Source: Blepharisma stoltei (taxonomy: Eukaryota > Ciliophora > Heterotrichea > Heterotrichida > Blepharismidae). From it: a stretch of DNA of 64,000 nucleotides. Shown piece after piece: positions 25,839-35,500 of the stretch (positions are counted from its first letter, which is position 1; every line of letters starts with the position of its first letter). The translations under genes and the position numbers were made by a program. The stretch lies in contig CAJZBQ010000030.1 of assembly GCA_914767885.1 (NCBI GenBank), positions 248,001 through 312,000 of the forward strand, in the 5' to 3' direction. The notes under the pieces were generated by a model. That model was not told the DNA's origin. It was given only the letters and a program-made list of their open reading frames with translations, and made no database searches.

Positions 25839-26263
25839 CGAGTTAACCAAAAAAATCCGTGTAGCCGCAAAATAGATATTAAAGTAAGTAAAAAATTAAA
25901 TGTATACTAATTGTCTAATTTCAATCCTTGAAGATCAAAATTCCATTATTTTTTAATTAATTCAACAACTTATTCAAATTAAAATAAAATAAGTTGTTCA
26001 ACAAATTTAAACAATTTTTATTAATCTAAAACAAATTCCAATAAATTTGAATGTAAAATTTCTAATAAACTTCTTTTCAACGAAAATCTTTTATATCATA
26101 AAATGATTTCTTAATTAACTTCTTTTGCTACTAAATTACAAAATAATTCCTAAAACAATGGATATCAATATGATCCAAATCAAATTATTGTATAAAACCT
26201 TATTCTTTTTATATTTATAAACCTTGATAAATCAGAACATATAAAAACGTATATTATTATTAA
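25839..26263. other. AT-rich intergenic region
   Basis: No gene or repeat boundary seen. Confidence 0.4.
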
Positions 26264-27399
26264 ATGGGCTGCTGCGAAGCAAGAGACTCTCCACCTGCTG
26301 AAACAATTAAACCTAATTCTAAAGACAATGCCCCAATTACCAGAACCCCAAAGCAATTTCAAGGCAAACATGAGTCTAGCTTAGGATTTAATCTGACTGA
26401 AACAGAAGAAATTATTGACGATAGAGTTGAAGAAATTGTAGAGTATTGGGCTTCTTTGAAAAAGGATCCAAAGTGGCTTTCTATAATTCAAACGGAACAT
26501 ATTATGGTAAAAAGGCTGGAAGGCTCAAAATACTGCGAAAACCTGCCTGTATTTTATTCCAAAATTTATTTTGACAAATATGTGACCCCAAATATCATTA
26601 TAAAACAGCTGAATGACGCAAAAGAAAGAAAAAAGTGAGATAAATCTATGGTTCCATGCCAAATGACTGTGAAAATTTGATAGTGCGACATCTCCTAGGG
26701 AAAAATTTGTTCGAATCGTTTTTTTATAGTGAGACATTGACCGAAAAAACCGTTAAATTTCGTCCAAATGGGAACACTATTTACAAAATTTTCGATCAAA
26801 AGTACTTCGGTGAAATGCACACTATCAAAAAGGCACTATCATTGAACCTGTACCCTAAATCTATAACAGATATAGAAAACATCAGGGAAAATTTAGATGA
26901 AGTCATTGTGTATACTTATATTTCAACTTTCGGGTATAAAGGTGATTTTTTAGAAAAGAAAACAATTTTGAAAAAGGATGACCATGTAGTAATAGTCACT
27001 TATTCAATTGCAGATGATTCTAAGCCACCTCTTGACGGGGTTAGTAGAGGGGAAACATTGATGACAGTCCAAATTATAAAATATAAAAATGATAGAACTG
27101 TTATGACTATGATTACCCACCAGAACTACAAAGATGTGTTTGCGTCACTTTTCAGTTATCTAATATAGAGGTTTCCTCTATATAGCGCTGAAAGCGCAGA
27201 CATTTTCCCAGGAGCTTTCCAAGTTCGTCGGACCAAATCGCTTTTTGGTCCGACCAAGGCACTGATTTGGTGCAACCAACCGATAAATTCCGATCAGAAT
27301 TTATCGGCATTACAGCGCCAAACATAGGAAACTTCTATACCTATGAAGCTGAAAGAATGGGGAACAGCTTTTAGGAAAAGAGTGCATAGTTTAGTATAA
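26264..27399 (+). CDS. START-domain lipid-binding protein with internal frame change and terminal IES
   Basis: Starts MGCCEARDS, a dual myristoyl/palmitoyl-type N-terminus. The START-like domain spans from about residue 45 (RVEEIVEYWASLKKDP, KERKKWDKSMV, ENLIVRHLLGKN, HQNYKDVFASLFSY). KKWDKS uses TGA as Trp. Between about 26644 and 26680 the coding frame shifts by +2, and I find no 15-16-nt intron that repairs it. The apparent TAG at 27166 lies inside an IES terminus; excision continues the protein as LIPMKLKEWGTAFRKRVHSLV. Predicted membrane-tethered sterol/phospholipid-binding protein. Confidence 0.7.
27164..27337. mobile_element. Palindromic TATAG-ended IES containing an apparent stop codon
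   Basis: 174 bp; TATAGAGGTTTCC left and GGAAACTTCTATA right, with inner hairpins GTCGGACCAAA...TTTGGTCCGAC and GATAAATTC...GAATTTATC. TATA on both sides makes the exact TA ambiguous. Excision extends the START protein by about 20 residues. Confidence 0.78.
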
Positions 27400-27449
27400 A
27401 AATCCTTAAATATATGATTTATTAATTAAATCCTAGAGGAGTGAATTAA

Positions 27450-29398
27450 TTAACTGACTGTGGTTTCGACACAGTAATTAAATGGAACATAATCCATATA
27501 TATTATTTCACATAAAATGTACCCTATTGTCATTCCGAATGCAATCATGCATGAAACTAAGTGTCCTGCCATTTCTAATTCGCTATCGCGATCGGGAGAT
27601 TTCTTAGATATTGAGCCTGGTGCTAAAATCGCTAAACAAGTGAAGCAATACCCATGAGTGAAGCTGAAAATGCTGGTATTGACATATCTAAATATCGAAT
27701 TAGCAAAGATGGATGACATATAATAGCAAGAGCCATTATCGCAAACATCATAAAATACACAATGAAGAAGAGTTTGAGGGGTTGTATAGAAGAACACAAA
27801 TCTAGCTACAATAATGAGGGATAAGGTTCTTATATCTAAAATCCCATAGTTCGGCATGAAATTTCCTAAATTCCCCCCTCCGTGAGCAAACAAAAAATTT
27901 TTTTTACTTACGGAGGAGGTTCATTTTTTTTTTTTGTAAAAAATTTATATAGTAAAAGTTTGTTTCCAAAGTTAAAAAAAATCCCAATTTGCAAAAATTG
28001 GAAACAAATAAATTAAATTTGTAAAATTTATGTTTTAAAATGCAATTTGTTTTAAAATTAAGCAGAATTAGCGAGAGATTTCGTTATAATAATTATCACT
28101 TATATACCAATTTTTATTTCATATAAAATTTTGCAATGAAAAAATTTTTTTGTTAGCTTATGCGGGGGTTTTTGGGTAAAAAATAGGTATTTTTCCAATG
28201 GTTTTTTTTCGCTAACGGAGGGGGGGAGTAAGAGGGAAAAGATATTGAACAAGGCACAATGAAAAACAATAGTTCATGGGAGGCTAGCTTCAGCATGTAT
28301 CGCAAAAATGATAACCCCTGGAAACATCATCCACGTAATAAAATTGTTCACAAATTGCAACCCTAAAGGAAGATATGCTTGCTTAACAACTCCCAATACG
28401 CTCGCTTTAGCTCCATAAACTTCTTCTTTTTCAGGAACTTCGACTTGCTTTTCTACAACTTCTTTCGCCTTTATCTCAAAATTCATTTTTGGCTGAGCCG
28501 GAGCTTGTTGGTGGCTTTGTTCATTCTCTTCAGACTCATCCCAATTAAAATTGAACTCCACGACTTTATTAGTTTTTTCTTTTTCTTTTTCCTTTTCAAT
28601 CTCTCTTTCTCTATGCCTTATATCTCTTCTTGTATTGTTTATTATATTTCCTATTGAGTAATTCCTAGGAGACGCAACAAGGACGTGGCTTTCTTCATTT
28701 AGCTTTTTATTGAGGTTTCGGTTTAATAATCTATCTGTCAATTTAGGAGAATAAGTTGGACTTGCTGGAGAACTTGATGCAGAAAAATAGTATTGGGCAA
28801 ATTTATTGTTTTCTAGTGCCAAAACTGCACCAATGCACGCTAATGATATAACTACCGACATCAGCATCAGCACAAGGAAGCTTTCCCATGTACTTGGCCC
28901 CCAAATCCAAAGTGTAAGCAATTTTACGATGCAGGGAATTAGCCCTGCAAAACCCATTCCTAGTGTTAAAGCTCCAATATATTTCCCAGGAAGAAGTGAA
29001 GCCAGCCCCATCACGCTTGCAGAGAGCACTGAAGTGTTGCATCCTAATAAGAATATCAGCACAGCTACTGTAATATAAGCAGCGTCATCTGCCAAAATAT
29101 AGCTAAATTCAATAATAAGAAGCAAAAGCAGCGAAGATATCCCAAAGGTTGTGAATGCTCTATATGTGTAAGAAATCCTATACGCAAAGAAAAAAATAAA
29201 AGTCTGGCATACAAACCAAGGCAAACTGAAATAATACATATAAGAATAAAACAGAACTGATTTTCCAGAGATCGCAAAGAAATAGTCAAGAGAGTTAAGA
29301 ATCCCGAACCAAGCAAACATAATCCCAAGCCCTAGAACAAGAAATATCTGATATGCAACGCTGTTCTATTTAGAAACTACCTTATCTTTTACCTTCAT
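27450..29398 (-). CDS. Equilibrative nucleoside transporter
   Basis: Exons 29398-29381, 29365-28229 and 27866-27450 encode 523 residues. About 11 helices, an N-terminal FAWFGILNSLDYF helix, a long charged central loop (EREIEKEKEKEKTNK) between helices 6 and 7, and a C-terminal IIVARFVFFYTTP helix fit the SLC29/ENT family, which moves nucleosides or nucleobases down their gradient. The first coding exon is only six codons, before a 15-nt intron. A MITE-like IES interrupts the second half; its removal gives FNIFSLLGNFMPNYG in frame. Confidence 0.82.
27867..28228 (-). mobile_element. MITE-like IES (CTCCGTGAG family), in ENT gene
   Basis: 362 bp; TAAATTCCCCCCTCCGTGAG left, CTAACGGAGGGGGGGAG plus TA right. 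The hairpin-type double TIR is on the left, so it is reversed relative to 462-816. Confidence 0.88.
29366..29380 (-). other. 15-nt intron in ENT gene
   Basis: Minus strand GTAGTTTCTAAATAG. Connects the ATG-containing six-codon exon (29381-29398) to the frame; without it the frame meets TAG. Confidence 0.85.
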
Positions 29399-29458
29399 TA
29401 AATTACTATGACAGAAAAATTAATCGTATTATTTAATGTGAGCCAAATAATAATTAGC

Positions 29459-29899
29459 TTAGTCTATCTTTTGCTTAGCTGGTTTGCTGCAAAAAATGAA
29501 GAGCGCTGCTATTACTCCGATATTAAGGAAAACCATCATTGTGTTTACGATTTTTTCTTCTCTTTTGGAATAATTCAATGGGTTATTTGTCGTCACTGAA
29601 AAGTAGATCATCATAAAAGTCAGGAAGATTGTGCCAATTCTGTAGTTTAAGAGGATTAGTAAGCTGGATAAAATCTGCAGGCCACCGATAGCATAGACTA
29701 TATATTCTGAATTTAGAGTAAGAAATTCTGCAGGGATTGGCACCTCATAGCCTGTATTCACTTTAATGAAGTTCCCAATCTTAACAATATTTCCAAGAGT
29801 TGAAATTTGATAAGATCCAGGGTGGATCATCTTATAAGTCCCAGCAAAGAGAAACATCATGACCAAAAAATATCTTCCAAGGTTCTGCTTGAAAGTCAT
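29459..29899 (-). CDS. DoxX-like small membrane protein
   Basis: 146 residues starting MTFKQNLGRYF. Four predicted helices: LVMMFLFAGTYKM, IVYAIGGLQILSSLLILL, IGTIFLTFMMIYFSVTT and MMVFLNIGVIAALFIF. The arrangement and the G-Y-K-x-x-H-P start of the first loop resemble DoxX/TMEM35-type proteins. Function in ciliates unknown. Confidence 0.65.
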   Translation of the reverse strand: MTFKQNLGRYFLVMMFLFAGTYKMIHPGSYQISTLGNIVKIGNFIKVNTGYEVPIPAEFLTLNSEYIVYAIGGLQILSSLLILLNYRIGTIFLTFMMIYFSVTTNNPLNYSKREEKIVNTMMVFLNIGVIAALFIFCSKPAKQKID

Positions 29900-30028
29900 T
29901 TGTAACAAAAATATATGGAATATGGTGACTAATATAGAAGCTGCGTATGTGATAAGAAAATCATAATAAAGGAGAATTTGATAAAAATAAAAAATTAATT
30001 AATTATCATTCAGGAAGTATATGAAAGT

Positions 30029-30364
30029 TTATGGGCTTGACACATTTGGGTTTGAAGAGATAAAGATCATGCTGGATTCGAGCTTTCCTATACTGTATAC
30101 TTGATCATTATCCCAAAGAGTGTTATTTTTTGACTCCTTCTTCCTCATAGCTAAGCTTGAATTTGCTGACATTAGGCTAATTTCAGTCACAAGCTTTGGA
30201 GTAAATGCCACTGTTTGCCCAGCTCGGTACACCGGTACCATTGGAGGATTTAGAGTTGGGGTCTGGACTCTTCTTTTTCTTATTTTAATCTTTTTTGGTA
30301 TGAGCAGTACGTTGGTCTCAATTGATGCAATCCTTTCAATTACAATATCATCCTTACTTTTCAA
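30029..30364 (-). CDS. Hypothetical protein, start not found
   Basis: Open frame of about 111 codons ending at TAA, with low-complexity basic residues (KKIKIRKRRVQTP) and VYRAGQTVAFTPKLVTEISLMSANSS. No ATG heads the frame, which is open back to a TAG near 30435; an upstream exon behind an intron or IES is likely. The frame begins 14 nt after the proposed stop of the RINGv gene on the same strand, but no 15-16-nt intron joins the two. Confidence 0.4.
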   Translation of the reverse strand: MKSKDDIVIERIASIETNVLLIPKKIKIRKRRVQTPTLNPPMVPVYRAGQTVAFTPKLVTEISLMSANSSLAMRKKESKNNTLWDNDQVYSIGKLESSMIFISSNPNVSSP

Positions 30365-30377
30365 AAGAAAATAATTC

Positions 30378-31817
30378 TTATATGAAAATATACTTTTTAT
30401 ATAAATTATTTCTATTAATATAGATAGATATTCAAACTAAAATAAATATTTTTAAAAAAAAAAATCATTTCAAACATTTATATTCTTTGTAATCATAAAA
30501 TTTAATGTATTTTAGCTTCATAAAAACAAAAAGATTGCCTAAGAAAGGAAGCATAAAAAATTGCTTATTTATGGCTGAAAGGCTAGATATTTCCTGCTTC
30601 GAAGGATCTATGCTTTCTTCTATCTCCTCACTTTGCGAGAGAATAGACCAGTCCGTAACCTTCGCAATAATGCAAGACTCTTTAATAGAGTTACAGATCA
30701 GTAAAAAAATAACAACTCCTGATAAACCACAAATAATAATTAATGCCATCATGTATCCTTTTTGCTTATCATCTGCGTCTGATCTATACTTGTCTATAAG
30801 CAAATAGATAATTACAAAAAGCATTACTATTACTGCAGATAAAAGGGGAATAAAAAGAAAATGAGTGAAACCTTGTTTTAAGCTATGCTTAGGCGAGCAT
30901 TGGCTTGATATTTTGAACGTCATTTTATACTTGGCTTTGCATATCTCGCAAGCACTTTCTGCAAGATCCTTGCATTGTGCATATAATTAATATGGTAGTA
31001 ACGAAATATGTCCTTACGGAGATCGCACCATACCGGGCGCCAAAATGGGTTTATAGCCAAAACCAAGGCAGAAACCCTTTAATTCTGACTCTTAGAATTG
31101 CCTAGAGCGTGCCGTATGGGGTAGGTAGTTCTTGGAAGTAAGCTGGTGGCATTCCAATCCGAAGTATTGATTATCCGGATGGTTTTTGACTACAGGTCTT
31201 TACACCTGGCTCCAGATGGCCGTAGTCTTTTTTCCTGGTGTCACCTCTCCAAAGGTGGCCGACAGGAGGTATCGTGCTAACCTTTACTTCCAAAGCACCC
31301 TAATGAAGTGAAGCACGGGAGTCTTCCTAATCCGTCAAGACTCAGGGTAGACTGTGCAAGCCCAGTTCCGAGAGAAGACAGAAGTTCTACAAGTAGCTAA
31401 TCGACACCCCGACAAGCAGTTGTCGGCTGTCGAAAGCGTGCTGAGGCATCAAACCTGGGAGACTTTAAGCCTTTTAGTCTTAATCTTGTCTTGTGCCACC
31501 AATCATGTTTTAAGACATTCTTCATGAATGTATTTCACTGAGCCTGAGCATAGGCAAGGAGAAACCAAGGGATACTTCGGTGTTTCATGTTCCATACATA
31601 TTCTGCATGATGAGTCATTATTGTCAACACTCAGTTTAACGCTCATAGAAGACAGATTTAATGCGTTGGAAGCTGGAACTATCTTATTTGATAACAAAAT
31701 CCGATTGTTATGGGGACTGTTAAGTTCAAATCCGGCCTCGCTATTTAAATCATGTGCCATTGCCATTTTACAGAAAAAACGTTTGAAGAGTGTGCACACA
31801 CTAATAACTCCTCTCAT
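30378..31817 (-). CDS. RINGv (MARCH-type) E3 ubiquitin ligase
   Basis: Start ATG 31817 (MRGVISVCTLFKRFF). The C4HC3 RINGv domain is rebuilt across a SINE-like insertion: CRICMEHE, CLCSGSVKYIHEECLKTW, then CEICKAKYKM. Two TM helices follow (FLFIPLLSAVIVMLFVIIYL, MMALIIICGLSGVVIFLLI), as in membrane MARCH ligases that ubiquitinate membrane proteins. With TGA as Trp the frame runs to TAA at 30378; the last about 29 codons are AT-rich and may not be real. Confidence 0.78.
30981..31496 (+). mobile_element. SINE-like element family E inside RINGv domain
   Basis: About 516 bp, GC-rich. Flanked only by TTGTGC (30975-30980, 31491-31496). The left part has CGCCAAAATGGG, like the 5' motif of the other families; the right end CTTTTAGTCTTAATCTTG resembles a tail. 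Removing element and one repeat gives LKTWLVAQCKDLAESACEIC in frame. Confidence 0.72.
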
Positions 31818-32190
31818 TAAATAGAACAATGTATCGGTAAAATTTATATTTTTGAAAAATTAAAGTTTTAAATGTGTATTTTTTTTACAATAATCTAAAT
31901 TTTAATAGTTTTAAAGAAGGGAGTTCAATTAAATAAAATTTTATAGGAAAATTTGAAAATTATATCTATATGTTTTAGTATGAAAAATTTCATATAAATC
32001 AATTTTTCTAAAACCCCTTTAGCTGAAAGTGATTATTTTGTTAAAATAAGAGGAGAATAAGTCAATTTTTATGGAACTATAATTTTTTATAACATAGCAC
32101 AATTAAGTTTCTCATAGAATTTAATTTAAATTATTATTGAGACTTTCGTATTCATTTTTTTATTTCATCTTTATTATTTTTTGTTATTAA
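31818..32190. other. AT-rich intergenic region
   Basis: No coding signal. AAAACCCCTTTAGCTG at about 32010 resembles AAAACCCCTTTAAATA at about 32430, hinting at decayed repeat copies. Confidence 0.35.
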
Positions 32191-32340
32191 ATATTTTTCA
32201 ATAAGTCATGATTGATAAACATATTTTTCAATAAATCATAACTGATATAAATATTTTTCAATAAATCATGGCTAATAAAAACGTTTTTCAATAAATAATG
32301 ATTGATAAAAGCATTTTTCTATAAGTTATGGCTTATTATA
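32191..32340. repeat. 30-bp tandem repeat, five units
   Basis: Five consecutive imperfect 30-bp units of the form ATTTTTCAATAAATCATG plus ATTGATAAA. There are no spacers between them. Intergenic, AT-rich. Confidence 0.8.
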
Positions 32341-32382
32341 TAAAACTTAAAAAAATTTAATAAAATAGCTTATTTATTTACT

Positions 32383-32787
32383 CTAAATTGGGAAAAAAAA
32401 TATATAAAAATTTCCATTTTTTAGGTACTTTAAAACCCCTTTAAATAGGAACAAAGTTTGTTTTTCTCCAATAGGGAAATTTTATCTATGAAAATACTAA
32501 TTTTTATATAAAATTTAATATTATTATTTAAGCAGTTTTTTACACTGATTTTATTATTTTTTGAGTTAATACTTCAAAAAATAAATTAAAATTCAAATTT
32601 ATATCTTTTTAAGATGTTTTTTAGAAAAAGTTTAAGATGAAACAGTTTTCACACTGAATCAATAAATTTTTTTCTTCATTTTTTATTTTTTAAAACTTTA
32701 AAGAATTTTTATCGAAAAAATTTAAATTTTTTTTTAAAAAACAACCTTTAATTGGAACAGGATTTTTGTTCCAATTGAAAGACAGAG
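32383..32787. mobile_element. Candidate IES at 3' end of PIBF1 gene
   Basis: Right end GTTCCAATTGAAAGACAGAG before CTAG and left end TTTACTCTAAATTGGGAA form weak inverted ends, and the right end also carries an internal hairpin (AATTGGAAC...GTTCCAATT), an architecture like that of the MITE family. Excision would end the protein as KKKLNK instead of an AT-rich extension. Boundary uncertain. Confidence 0.4.
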
Positions 32788-35245
32788 CTAGTTTTTTTTT
32801 CAGTGTTGTAAACCAGCCTGGAGTATTTTGGTTTGCCTGTGCAGTCTTAGAACTAGCAGTTTCTCTGAGCTTCGTTTTTATTTCTGTCTCTTTTCCATCT
32901 TCAACAAGCTGAGACAGCATTCCTTTCAAGGATTCGATTGCATCTCTTTTTGTTAAAATTTGCTTGATATCATTTTCAAGCTCTTCATTTCTCCTCACTA
33001 AAATATCATATTCTGCTCCAAGTTCTGAATGCTTTTGTTGAGCTTTTGTTAATTGTCTCTTTAAATCTGAAACTTCTTTTTCTTTCCCTTCAATTTGGCT
33101 AATTAGATAAGCATAAGGCTGCTCAGTTTGGTTTAAAAGCCTTTTGGCTAAATCTAATTCGGACTCTAGCCTTTCAAATTCGCTTTGAAGTTTTGCATTT
33201 TCTCCTCTTACAGCTTCTAATAGTACTTGCTTTTCTTTTAGCTGCTTTGCAAGCTCTAAACTTTGTTTAATCCTTCTTTTAGCTGTGGTTGGAGCTTGAA
33301 ATCCTTCTACATCTTGATTTCTAATAGCATCATCCAGCTCTTGTTCAATTAGAGCATATTGGTGTAAATTTTCTCGAGCAACTGCAAGCTCAGCTTTTAA
33401 TTCAGCGTTTTCCTGGGTGCACTTAGTTTCAGCTTTATAAAACTCTTGCCTTAGAACGTCAACTTTTTCTTTGAGCATCTCATTTTCTGCTTTAGAATGT
33501 CTTAAAGCTTTTATTGTATCTTCATAGACATTGTGAGTCCTTTCTAAGTTATCAGTTTTTAGCCGTAGCTCACTTCTTAGCTCTTGCAGCTGTTCTTCCA
33601 GCTTTTTTTGCATGTTTCTAAACTCAATCATAATAGCATCATATGCATCACATTTATCTTTATAGTCCTGCTCAAGCCGCGACAATTTTAATTCGGCCTC
33701 TTCTTTAGCTTCTTTAAGATACTCGACTCTTTTAGTGTGAACTTCATTTAAATTGGTTTTAAGGTCGTCAACTTCTTTTTCATGCCTGTCCCTCATGTTT
33801 TGGAGCTCTTTTCGAAATCTTTCTTCAAAATCGCTGCTTTTTTCATTTTTGGCATCTAGTAGCCGATTTAAATAGTTTTGAGCAGCATTTTTAGCTTCTA
33901 CGATTTCGACTTCGAGGCGATCATTTCTGTCCTCAAGTCTTTGGATTTTATCCTGAAGCTGAGTGTTTTGCTTAATCTCCTCTCCATGAGCGAACAAAAA
34001 ATTCGATTCACTAAAGGGTAAAATTTATATATAAATTTTATATTAACAATTTTTTTCAAAATTTAAAAAAATCCTTAAATATTAAGATAATTTGCAAAAT
34101 TTATCTTTTAAACTGGGGTTGCTTAAAATTTAACTGATTTAGCTAGAGATTCATTATAATAATTATCATTATATATCAAAAAATTTGTCATAAAAAAAAT
34201 TATATAAAACAATTATTTTGTTCACAAGGGTGAAACAAGGAGATTTTTCCAGGAGAGGAAGTGAGTTAGTCAAATATGATTTATCTTTTGTTAGCAGCTC
34301 AAATTCTTTGTTTCTTCCATCTAGCAAAGCTTTAGCTTCTTCTCGATCTTCTGTTAGCTGCCTTATTTGTGTTATTTGGGCTTCCACTTGATTTGTAAGT
34401 CTTGCTCTTTCCTCCATTGTTTTCTTGAGTTCTCTAGATATTTCATCAAATCTGATTGCTTTATCTCCATTTTCATCTGCTAGTTTTTTTACTTGGTCCA
34501 CAACAGTATGTATTCTTTTATTTTCTGCAGTAATTTCAGCATACTTTCTTTCTAAATCTTTTACATAACTCCCCGTATGGGCTTCAGTATGCGCAAGGTC
34601 TTTTTCAAGTCTTTGCTTTTTTTCTGACAAAATTGTGTTTTCAGCCCTCAAGGACTCGACTTCTTTTCTGATTCTATCATAGTTTCCTCTGTATCCGTCA
34701 ACTAGATCATAAACTTTGACGAAAATTCAGTCTCTTAAGCTCCTTTCTCCTTCAGGGATTCTTTTAAGCTCATAATAATGCTCTTCAGACACAACTAACT
34801 CTTTAAGTTGGTCTTTAAGGAGATCACTTCTTTCTTTTATTATTGGAGCTTCTAAAATTAATTTCCTGTTTTCATTTTTTAAAGACTCAATCTCTGCATT
34901 TTTTACATCAATTTGAACCTGTAGTTCTTTTCTGAAGTTTACCCGCTGAACTTCTGATGTTTCTTCTAGATGGTCTTTTTCTCGATTAAGCTCTCTGATG
35001 TGAAGCTTTAAGTCTCTAATTTGTTTTTCGTAGTCTTGGCAAAGGTGCCTTATTTCAGCTGCTCGGTGGTGTGGCACACCTTGTAGATCTCTTGGCTCAG
35101 GTGTAAATCGGATCGAGCTATGATCACTTAAGTCGTCTTCACTTTCGCTGACTGGAATCCCGTGCAAGAGGATTTTCATGTCATCTTGAGTTATAAGGGT
35201 TTTTTCAATTTGAAGTTCCTGCAAAAGGCCATATAAATCGCCCAT
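32690..35245 (-). CDS. PIBF1: PIBF1/CEP90 centriolar coiled-coil protein
   Basis: 35245-34267 and 33972-32690 give about 753 residues, the length of animal PIBF1 (757). Almost continuous coiled coil. Conserved blocks: VSEEHYYELKRIP with a following VKVYDLV, APTTAKRRIKQSLELAK, LLNQTEQPYAYLI. PIBF1/CEP90 builds centriolar satellites and distal appendages and is needed for ciliogenesis, which fits a ciliate. TGA encodes Trp near residue 173. One MITE-like IES splits it, and the extreme C-terminus may be altered by a second (32383-32787). Confidence 0.82.
33973..34266 (-). mobile_element. Decayed MITE-like IES in PIBF1 gene
   Basis: 294 bp; TAATCTCCTCTCCATGAGCG left, CCAGGAGAGGAAGTGAGT plus TA right. 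The interior is of the CTCCGTGAG family. Excision joins YLTKQNTQLQDK in frame, matching the heptad pattern. Confidence 0.85.
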
Positions 35246-35500
35246 CTTATTTAAAATAACGAAATGTTTTGAAATTAAATTAAATAGTCATATACCAATA
35301 TATCACCAGTTTCAAGCTTCCTAAGTATCAAATCCAACAAAAATTATGATTTTTTTTTAAACTCCAACAGAAATTATTAAGCTAGGCAAATTATGCATTT
35401 ATTTTCTATTAATTCATATTATGCCTGTTTTCTTTCCTAAACCAAAAACCCTTTTTACGCGCATAAATTCATAGGTATAAATTGATTTATACACTAAAAA

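Noticed and set aside
26669-26683. 15-nt intron GTGAAAATTTGATAG to repair the START gene
   Set aside because: It has perfect borders, but its length is a multiple of three, and the upstream frame then meets TAG within a few codons.
29408-29599. Plus-strand 63-codon ORF starting MTEKLIVLFN
   Set aside because: Opposite the DoxX-like gene, which has coherent helices; the plus-strand frame ends without a recognisable feature.
32191-32340. CRISPR-like array
   Set aside because: The units are contiguous without spacers, and the genome is eukaryotic.
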